In this document: piece by piece, positions 57,252 to 64,000 of the stretch
Position numbering within the stretch: position 1 is the stretch's first letter
Layout: the number at the start of each line of letters is the position of its first letter
Source: Gaertneriomyces semiglobifer
Taxonomy: Eukaryota; Chytridiomycota; Chytridiomycetes; Spizellomycetales; Spizellomycetaceae
Length of the DNA stretch: 64,000 nt
Direction of reading: 5' to 3'
Assembly: GCA_025558075.1 (NCBI GenBank)
Contig: JAHLKF010000008.1
Span: 682,001-746,000, forward strand
Notes under the pieces: generated by a model
Told to the model about the DNA's origin: nothing
What the model saw: the letters and a program-made list of their open reading frames with translations, nothing else
Database searches by the model: none
Translations under genes and position numbers: made by a program

Positions 57252-57658
57252 CTACAAGTTATAATACTTGAATGATGGAATCGGAGCTAGTTTGGAAGGA
57301 TGGCTGGGCTCAAGCAATTGCTCAAAGTGAACGCCAGAATGACGTTTTTGCTCATGAATCAATCGAGCGTCTTCTGTTCCATTAGCCCTGTGCGTAGAGC
57401 CCGATATAATAGTCACCATGAGCCTACTTGGGAGGCGGGCCACCAATTGGCCAATGCAACATCACCCACAGACGTCCGGGAGGCCTGCTCTCTAAGTAGA
57501 CCTGCTGACCTAGGTACGTCCCAAAGGCATCACGTAGAGGCTACTGGTGCTACTTCTTCACCTGGTGGCCCTTTGCATCCAGTCTTCCTCCACTGGTTCA
57601 ATTTAGAACGAGATGGTCTGCACAATGTGGGCATTTGAAGGAGTTTAAAGTAATCCAT
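57252..57658 (-). CDS. Small three-exon protein of unknown function
   Basis: The ATG at 57658 starts MDYFKLLQMPTLCRPSRSKL, NQWRKTGCKGPPG; a GTGAAG...CCTAG intron (57 nt) joins QQVYLESRPPGRLWVMLHWP, IGGPPPK. A GTAGGC...CGCACAG intron joins ANGTEDARLIHEQKRHSGVH, FEQLLEPSHPSKLAPIPSF and KYYNL with a TAG at 57252-57254. Both joins are in phase and bypass in-frame stops, which argues for a real gene of about 104 aa. Basic, soluble; no family recognised. An alternative frame in exon 1 would give a CPHC knuckle, but it ends quickly. Confidence 0.5.
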
Positions 57659-57857
57659 TATGGTCGAGCTCGCTTGATCTAATGCTGGTCAATGAGCTCA
57701 CTTATCAGAGGGATAGCATTGTACGGGGTATTCAAGTGTATTGTGGACCACTTGCGGATGTCCTTCACAAACAATGCAACACTACCATCTATGACTGCTA
57801 GTACTTAACAGCGAAACCTGGGCAGTCGCGACCCGAAACCTACTTTCACTCAGTGGT
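57659..57857. other. Spacer
   Basis: About 200 bp downstream of the GT2 gene and upstream of the small gene; nothing recognisable. Confidence 0.5.
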
Positions 57858-59511
57858 TTACTTCTTGATAACATCAAAATCATCAGGCGGTAAAATGATA
57901 CCATACATGACCGCCAAAGCTTCCATAAGGACGGCCACAAACTGAAAGACGACTGTCACCGGAATCAAAAGGATCACCACAATGGGGTTGAAGCCATAGT
58001 CCACGTTCTGCACGAACATGCCCAAAGCGTACAGATAGATGAAGGTGATGAACGAAAAGTCCTTCACAACTCCAAACCAACGTGGCGTGTCAAACGGGAC
58101 ATACACGCCAAGAATGATCGAAGCAACTGTGCAGTAGAGGGAAAGCAGACCCAGTGCCCAGAAGAACGCCAGCAATTTGGGGAAGACGCTAGGTAGACGG
58201 CGAATACCGACGAACCACCGGCGGCGCTGCTTCAAGAAGCCAATGAAATCCAATGGAGATTGTTCACGAACGATGGCTGGGATGGAACCGCACTTGAAAC
58301 CATTGCGCCAGGCAGCAACCGCAAACTGAAAATCTTCGGTCAAACCTGCGAAATGCAAAATATGAGCCCGTAATAAGATTAGACAGCAAGATAAATCAAA
58401 ACATACTTCCGAGATCCCAGGTAATGGCATTTTCGACAAGACCATTGGTTAGCAGGAAACTGCCGTGAGCACCAAAAATAGGTCGATGGAAGTAGCTGTA
58501 CTGCAAGTGGAACCGCGACAAATCATCACCAACGCGGATGGCATCAGCAACAGTGAAAATGGGGTTTTTCCAGAAGCGGTACTGATTGTAGATGATGACA
58601 CCCTGTCCCCAGTGGTACTCCTTCTCGTAACGGATAAAGTCCAAGCATCTGCGAACACCTTCAGCATCGATGACAGACTCTTCGTCCAAGTGAAGAACCC
58701 AGTCATGCTCCGTATAGCGAACAGTCTGGCGATACCATTCCAAGGCGCGGGCCTTGTACTTGGAGTGCTCGGTCGTGAAACTTTTGGGGCAAGTGTAGCA
58801 GTTGATGCCTTCAAAGTGGTTCGGCTCATCAGTTAGCACATGCACACGCACACAAGGGTCCAAGCCTTCCAGGTGCCTGTGAGCGTGCCAAGCGCGCATG
58901 ACAGCCTCACGGTTGTCACCCTTGGTAACAGTAAGAATGTAAAGGTTGTCGATGCGCCGAGCGTCCTTTTTATCTACATTCTTGTACTTGGGGTTCGGAA
59001 GCGGGAGCGCGAGCCCAATAAAACACATCAGGGTATACGGCAGTGGTAGCAACCAACCTATTTTCCACCAGCAACCCGTGTTCCAGACGACACCGTCCAA
59101 ATAGTTTTGCGGGATGAGGTATCCCAGGACATATGTCATGCCACCGATAATGGCGAAATGAAATATCCAAGCATAACTAAGCATGCCAATCAGAATTCTG
59201 GTTCTCCTCGAGCGGACATTGTTGGGATCCAAAGGGTCTTCGCCGGCCTCAAGGCCAGGTATTTGCGGCGCCTTGCCCTTCGCCGGCGACGGAGCAACAG
59301 GAATGGCGACATCGTTCAAGGTTTCTAAAGAGGAACTGAAGCGAGAAGATTTGTCGCTTTCCGATGCTGTAGACCAGCCAGTATGCTCATTCTGAGGCCG
59401 TCCATCCTCTGGTTGAAGCGCGACAATATTCGGCGATTGTGCTTCAGGGACGGGTAGCTCGGGCGGGTTGACTCGCTTACGCGGGGATCTTGCTTCTGAC
59501 TTGCTAGGCAT
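57858..59511 (-). CDS. GT2 glycosyltransferase, egghead-like
   Basis: A polytopic membrane glycosyltransferase of family GT2. Two exons joined after TWDLGS (intron about 58410-58346). A disordered N-terminus (about 100 aa) is followed by membrane helices (LSYAWIFHFAIIGGMTYVLG; IGWLLPLPYTLMCFIGLAL). The cytosolic catalytic domain has NLYILTVTKGDNREAVMRAW, VHVLTDEP, WVLHLDEESVID (DxD-type), RFHLQYSYFHRPIFGAHGSF, LTEDFQFAVAAWRNGFK (the ED base) and FLKQRRRWFVGIRRL (QxxRRW-type). Three or four C-terminal helices follow (LLAFFWALGLLSLYCTVASI). The motif order resembles Drosophila egghead beta-1,4-mannosyltransferase and related fungal proteins. The product polymer is unknown. Confidence 0.85.
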
Positions 59512-59990
59512 GTCAGATGGTGCTAACTGAAATTGATTTCACCTCTGCTGTTGGGCAAGGTCGCTCTAAGAGTTTTTTGACGAAGAAGCTCCTTTTTGAT
59601 TCAGTCGGACTTTAAAGTCCCTTCACAACGCCTCTTGAATCATGACAATCGTATCATTGCTGACTGAAGCCATTTATAGCGTCACGAATTCTCCGATGAG
59701 TACGGTGCTTTTAATAGCATTCGCAGTGGGCGAGTTAAATGCTGATGGTATTAGTAGGTGCTTGGAGAAACTGCTGAGTGCGGGTCGTGAGCGCTCTGTC
59801 GGTGATCTCTATAACGAAAGCACTGGCCTTTGGCGGAGATACGTGTAGATTATGCCAGGATGCTTACGGCATACTAGCGGAATTTCTTTCCTTTTGCGAC
59901 ATTGTCTCACTTGCTGGTATATAAAGGAGCTAGTGATATGCACCTTCTTTCGTCTACTAGGATGCAACATCTCTGTTTCACCCAAGCACC
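59512..59990. other. Divergent spacer
   Basis: 480 bp between the GT2 start and the zinc-finger start. A 69-codon plus frame (59642-59848) lacks recognisable features and is probably chance. Confidence 0.45.
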
Positions 59991-60964
59991 ATGCCCTGTT
60001 GCGGAACTTGCAATAGTATATTCCCTGAATGGGGCGATCTTGAGGAACATCAATAGGCCTCGCACGACGACTGAGAAGACGATGATTTTTCCTGCGACAC
60101 CTGCAATCGGTCTTTCCGCTCTATCAACGCCGTGGCAAATCACATGAATGCGCTGGATCATTAGGCGGAATGGTTCGATTGCGAGACGTGTTCAGAGAAG
60201 TTCTTGTCGCTGGCGGCTGCGAGACGGCATATGAATGCCAACGATCATTGGGGACATGAGTGTGAGAGGTGCGACTCGACATTTCGGACTTGGGATGCCG
60301 CAGTGGCGCATATGAATCAAACGGGACATTGGCGTTTCTTTTGCATGCCATGTAACAGAAAGTTCACAGGTCAGAACCAGTTGAACCAGGTATGTTCTCT
60401 TTTCTGGGCCGTGAGCTGTCGCCACACTTACTGATCCCGCGATTTCCTTTCGGAATGTGTGCGGTTCAGCATTTGAATTCCCGGATCCACCGAGGAGCAA
60501 CTGTCTCCTGTCCGTTTTGTAAGAAAGCCTACACCACCGCCTCTGGCCTCAGCCATCACCTCGAGTCCTCTTCCTGCCCGAAAGCTCGTCAACTCGACCG
60601 CGACTCCATCCACCGTATGATCGGTCAACGAGACACAACGAGCCTCATCACCCGACCCCAACTTGAATACCATACCACTCAGTACAATGTGTCAGAAAAC
60701 TGTTGGAACGGATACGCATACGAGTGCTACCTCTGCCACGATGTCTTCGGTACTCTCAAAGCCTTGGACACTCATGTCAATAAAGGACGCCACAGACAAA
60801 AGATTTATCACTGTCCCCTCCAAAGGACTTGTGGAAAGGAGTTTGTCGCGCTTGCGGCACTGTTCAACCATTTGGAGAGCGAAAGTTGCGGGTATGCGAG
60901 GTTTGAACAGGTGAATCAGGCTGTGAATCGATTTTTTGATGCGAGTAGATCCATTGGGTTTTGA
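59991..60964 (+). pseudogene. C2H2 zinc-finger protein gene with three in-frame stops
   Basis: One frame from the ATG at 59991 encodes a chain of C2H2 fingers (CCGTCNSIFPEWGDLEEHQ; CDTCNRSFRSINAVANHMNA; CETCSEKFLSLAAARRHMNA; CERCDSTFRTWDAAVAHMNQ; CMPCNRKFTGQNQLNQ). After an intron starting about 60390 it continues HLNSRIHRG, CPFCKKAYTTASGLSHHLES, NGYAYECYLCHDVFGTLKAL and CGKEFVALAALFNHLES, stop at 60964, a layout typical of a large fungal C2H2 family. The frame is interrupted by TAG at 60054, TGA at 60072 and TAG at 60162. The third follows LDH exactly where other repeats have Trp (NDHW, TGHW). A shorter protein could start at a later Met (60232), losing two or three fingers. Pseudogene, edited gene or truncated gene are all possible. 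Confidence 0.7.
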
Positions 60965-61216
60965 TACCTACCGAAAGCTCGAGCTTTAGCGCGATGGCAA
61001 GGCCTGTGAATTCTGCGATGCAAATAGACGAGGATGTAAAATAGACACAATTAAAGCTACGTTGCGGTGGACTCCGCAAGTCTGACAATCGTTGCTCGGC
61101 GGAACAAGTCATTAGATGAACCATACATTTTCCAGCATATCTTCATGAAAGCTACGAATACCCCTCTGGCGCAGAGCATCCACCTCTGGCTCCATCAGCA
61201 TCGGCACTGGCGAAAT
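60965..61216. other. Spacer
   Basis: 250 bp, no gene recognised. Confidence 0.5.
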
Positions 61217-62133
61217 TTAGAGACTTCTAGGACCAAGACCAGTCTCAGGTAGTATGCTGACCGCCCACCCAATGATTCCTGAGTACAGAATCTGGAACAT
61301 CTTAACGCGGCTTTTTGCTTTGGGAATTTTTCCATACGTCGTAATCAAAGTAAAATAGATCGCCGCTGTTACAGTCCAGAAAGTATGGACAATACTTTCT
61401 GGACTGTAAGGGACGGGCGACGGTTGCTGGCGATGATTCGCAAACCGCAGCGATGCAGCGTTTCTGGCTCTCGGACTGCATTTTCTGTTTATCCACAACT
61501 TCAGTCCGGTTCCTTCGAAGAGCTCAAGCACCATTTCGTCGTATGCATCCGCAATTACGATGCCGTCGCCCTTGGTGGAATTGAAGAAGCCCCTGTTAGG
61601 GATTTCTCCGGCTTACCATTTCATCATGTTGGCGAAATTGAAAGTGGCTTCTTTGAAAATGGGATGGACGAAAGGGTGCAAGAGAGGGCTCTCCAGGGTG
61701 CGGCAGTCCTGCTAAGCATTCGTCTCGCTTTCAAACTCTCTGATGCTACAATAACCCCAAAATTGAGAACGCAGGAATTTTGAAAACGGTTTGTGCACTT
61801 ATTATGCCGGTGGAGTCGACGGGCAACTCCGAGAGCCCTCCCACAGATCGCTTTGACTAGCTCAAGGTCAGTTTCTATACCCATTAAGTCGACATCCTTC
61901 AACCATTCCTCGTCAGCCCGTTCAACGGACTCCATGGCGCTGTTGATGCGCGACATCCACGTTCCGATGTTATCAGGCATGAATGAAGAAAATGTCCAGT
62001 CTAGGAACTTTCGAATGATTAGAAGTTTCTCGGGATCAAACTTGCTGTCTAACAGTTCCCCGGAAGCCCGGCACTCGGCTTTGCGGAGCAACTTTGGCAG
62101 TAACTTCCGAGTTGGCTCGAAAACAAACGACAA
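61217..62133 (-). CDS. Unresolved multi-exon gene of unknown function
   Basis: Minus-strand coding-like segments: a long frame (from about 62133) with TRKLLPKLLRKAECRASGEL, LDSKFDPEKLLIIRKFLDWT, FMPDNIGTWMSRINSAMESV, DVDLMGIETDLELVKAICGR. After a likely intron (GTAGCA...TTAGCAG) comes DCRTLESPLLHPFVHPIFKE, FNFANMMKW, immediately followed by TAA or by a 24-nt GTAAGC...AACAG intron. Then GFFNSTKGDGIVIADAYDEM, VLELFEGTGLKLWINRK leads into a hydrophobic C-terminal frame ending at 61217. The first exon is not identified. The plus strand also has an open frame here (61385-61783), so strand assignment is only probable. Confidence 0.4.
61369..61409. repeat. Perfect 18-bp inverted repeat, 5-nt loop
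   Basis: Arms 61369-61386 and 61392-61409 are exact reverse complements (TTACAGTCCAGAAAGTAT) around the loop GGACA; a strong cruciform/hairpin. Confidence 0.95.
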
Positions 62134-62256
62134 CGCCTCGCTCCTCGAAGTTCTCTGTCCACCGCTTCTTCATTTTTTTAACAGGGCAATGGACTTGGTG
62201 TTCAAGCCCTTGAATTTAGCCCAAGCGTCCCTGTTGGTCACCAGATCCGGGCGGGT

Positions 62257-62460
62257 ATGGTGTCGGAAATTAGCCGTGCGCAATCGCTTGCTCGGATTCG
62301 AGTTAATGGCCGTGCGTCTTCTCTTGGACGCTCGGGATATAGCCTCCCCCAGAGCATTGTTTTCGGCCAGGTCTTGGTGACGTTGTACATTGCCTTGGGA
62401 TTCGTTGGCATCGCAAACGTGGTGGGATACCTCAAGCAGCAAAAAGAAGACTTTGGTTGA
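62257..62460 (+). CDS. Possible small single-pass membrane protein
   Basis: A 67-codon frame from the ATG at 62257 with a basic N-terminus (RVNGRASSLGRSGYSL) and one membrane helix (IVFGQVLVTLYIALGFVGIA) ending in GYLKQQKEDFG. An acceptor-like TTTTTTTAACAG just upstream (about 62180) would allow an upstream exon in the same frame. The opposite strand also has open frames here. Not recognised. Confidence 0.3.
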   Translation: MVSEISRAQSLARIRVNGRASSLGRSGYSLPQSIVFGQVLVTLYIALGFVGIANVVGYLKQQKEDFG

Positions 62461-63028
62461 CGGCACGTTTCCGTCGGGACTTCAAACGGCATCGATAGTG
62501 GGTCCATACAGTCGCCAGTTACAGCCCTACAGGGTTCTCGGACGCGATCAAAGCCTGTCCACGTGCAATCATGTGTTCTCACCAGCGCGTCATGTGACAA
62601 TTAACTCCACTCCACTGCGCAGGTCACTCCGACATGTGCCTCACTCCACAGCCTCGCTCGCACGGCTTCATCAACTCGAATTTGAACGAACAAAGGAACC
62701 GCCTTTAAAACCGCATTGCTTTCCGCCCGTCCTCCAACAGACCTCTTGGCATTCGCTTTTACTATCATTCTGCAACGACTACCCCAACTAGGCATCACAC
62801 GAACAAGCAACCTCACCTCATAAGAACTCCTCCTTTCAGTAACTTTCTGCATTCTGGTATGTCACACAGCTGTCATCGTATCGTTTCACATTGTTTTCTC
62901 ACACTCGTTACCCACCCTAGTAACCACCCACCGTCCGCTTGTTCTAGGCCTACTGAGTTAGGCTGTCGCCTGGCTTTCTCCCCGGCAATCCTGATTGCAA
63001 CTACTCATCTATTTCGCGTTATCCCGCA
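62461..63028. other. Upstream region of GBP-like gene
   Basis: 570 bp, C/T-rich on the plus strand toward 62900-63000 (pyrimidine-rich leader, as before many highly expressed fungal genes). No gene seen. Confidence 0.45.
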
Positions 63029-64000
63029 ATGACCGCAATGGCCTCGGCAATGGCGTTGGACGTCTCGTCCACATTCAACAATCTCATGTCCCGCACACGT
63101 GCTAGAAAACCTCCCGCTATTCATTGGAAAGAACTCCCGCAGCCTGTCCCACTTGTCAAAGTCGTCGCTCAACCCGTCGCACCAGGCTCTACGTCTATCA
63201 AATACTGCGCCACTGGCGTCAATCCCGACGCTGAGGCGATCCTGTCTCAACTTCCGGTACCCATTCACATTGTTGCATTCATTGGCTTTGGCAGATCTGG
63301 AAAGTCGTATACCGCTACCAAGGTACGCGCTCACTTGACTGGAAATGAAGACCATGCATTCGCCTCGGCACCCGGCAACGTACCGTGCACTCACGGTATC
63401 GACATGATGGTCTTTGACAATCCGCATGGGCCTGGTACTATTGTATTCTTGGATTGCGAAGGTGGTGCCAATCACAACCAGACCGCCCTGCCTTTCGTCA
63501 TTGGTCTTGCTGCTCGCTTATCTACAAAGCTGTACGCTTTTGAGCGCGGCTGCTTCACAACTGGTGGTTTGGATACCGTGATGCAGGTCATCAATATGGG
63601 TAACGCGACCAGTGCCGATGACGTGGACATCTGCCGTGAACTGGTGTTGGTTGAAAACATGTCTATCAACGGCGATATTCCAGACCGCCGTCTTTTGGAC
63701 GACCTTTTGTGCGAAGAAGATGGTGACGAACAAACCAACCGCGTGCGTCGCTTGATACGCCAGCGCTTTGATGTATCTTTCTGCAAGCTGCCTTTCAACG
63801 TCGGTGGAAATATTATGATGCACGAAGAAGCCATCGCCGCCCTCGCAGACACGCTTTCAGAGAATCTATCTCCTCTTGTTATTGGTGGCGTTCCCGTCGA
63901 CGGTGCTGTCGTGTGTCAGCTGATATCGGAGCTCCTTACCCAAATCCGCGACGGCGGTAACCGCTTCAACATGGTCACCGCCACCGAAGCGCTCGTTGCC
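63029..64000 (+). CDS. Guanylate-binding/atlastin-like large GTPase, partial
   Basis: A frame open from the ATG at 63029 to the right end of the window (324 codons, no intron), so the gene is cut. The product starts MTAMASAMALDVSSTFNNLM, followed by PVPIHIVAFIGFGRSGKSYT with the P-loop GFGRSGKS, TATKV, THGIDMMVFD at the switch-I/GBP position (conserved Thr), TIVFLDCEGGANHNQ as the DxEG switch-II motif, LAARLSTKLYAFERG, and ICRELVLVENMSINGDIPDR. This order matches the GB1/RHD3 (guanylate-binding protein/atlastin/Sey1) dynamin superfamily, acting in membrane remodelling or fusion. The guanine-specificity RD motif is not obvious. Codons are strongly C-ending, unlike most neighbours, suggesting high expression. 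Confidence 0.75.
   Translation, partial: MTAMASAMALDVSSTFNNLMSRTRARKPPAIHWKELPQPVPLVKVVAQPVAPGSTSIKYCATGVNPDAEAILSQLPVPIHIVAFIGFGRSGKSYTATKVRAHLTGNEDHAFASAPGNVPCTHGIDMMVFDNPHGPGTIVFLDCEGGANHNQTALPFVIGLAARLSTKLYAFERGCFTTGGLDTVMQVINMGNATSADDVDICRELVLVENMSINGDIPDRRLLDDLLCEEDGDEQTNRVRRLIRQRFDVSFCKLPFNVGGNIMMHEEAIAALADTLSENLSPLVIGGVPVDGAVVCQLISELLTQIRDGGNRFNMVTATEALVA

Noticed and set aside
59642..59848. 69-codon plus-strand frame upstream of the zinc-finger gene
   Set aside because: No recognisable content; not in frame with the zinc-finger ORF by any clear splice.

Overview
The window is a gene-dense nuclear segment of a fungus, most likely an early-diverging zoosporic (chytrid-like) lineage. 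Almost every gene is a single-copy eukaryotic housekeeping gene cut by short spliceosomal introns (mostly about 45-80 nt, GTRNGN...YAG, often with a CTAAC/TTAAC-like branch site). Two adjacent genes are flagellar: a DYNLT2B/TCTEX1D2-type dynein-2 light chain and enkurin. Folliculin, a WDR33-type cleavage/polyadenylation factor, a WBP11-type splicing factor and a dynamin-like GTPase also fit a basal fungus better than yeasts. No transposase, reverse transcriptase, tRNA, rRNA or CRISPR array was seen.

Layout. 0-10 kb: RPB2 (minus), a Cdh1/Fizzy-related APC/C activator broken by a 1-nt frameshift, DYNLT2B, a roughly 50-aa gene, enkurin, and a conserved unknown protein. 10-20 kb: MCM3 with an MCB/E2F-like upstream region, a pseudoGTPase-RasGEF fusion, and a Frizzled-like-ectodomain/SH3 membrane receptor with a long unresolved upstream region. 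20-30 kb: a disordered basic protein, COA5/PET191, folliculin, ARPC2, RPN5 and an Alba-domain protein. 30-44 kb: STT3, WDR33/PFS2, SYF1, mitochondrial uS4 (NAM9), the Pol III subunit RPC17/CRCP, and WBP11. 43-53 kb: a pseudokinase facing a CaM kinase, an RRM-TatD fusion, a peroxisomal-type enoyl-CoA isomerase, a small membrane protein, and a TrmN6-like methyltransferase carrying two CxxCxGxG motifs. 53-64 kb: a coiled-coil protein, a universal-stress-protein-domain protein, a small three-exon unknown, an egghead-like GT2 glycosyltransferase, a C2H2 zinc-finger gene with three in-frame stops, a poorly resolved unknown locus, and a guanylate-binding/atlastin-like GTPase that runs off the right end.

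There is no operon-like logic. Neighbours are divergent or convergent pairs with 100-900 bp spacers. Functional themes recur (transcription, splicing and 3' processing: RPB2, WDR33, SYF1, WBP11, RPC17; cell cycle: Cdh1, MCM3) but look like chance proximity, apart from the flagellar pair. The most unusual items are the RRM-TatD fusion, the zinc-finger gene whose stops are all one base from Trp, the pseudoGTPase-RasGEF fusion with a GC-AG first intron, the methyltransferase with DnaJ-like Cys motifs, and several small multi-exon genes whose splice phases agree but which belong to no family I recognise. All exon borders are read by eye from splice motifs and frame continuity.
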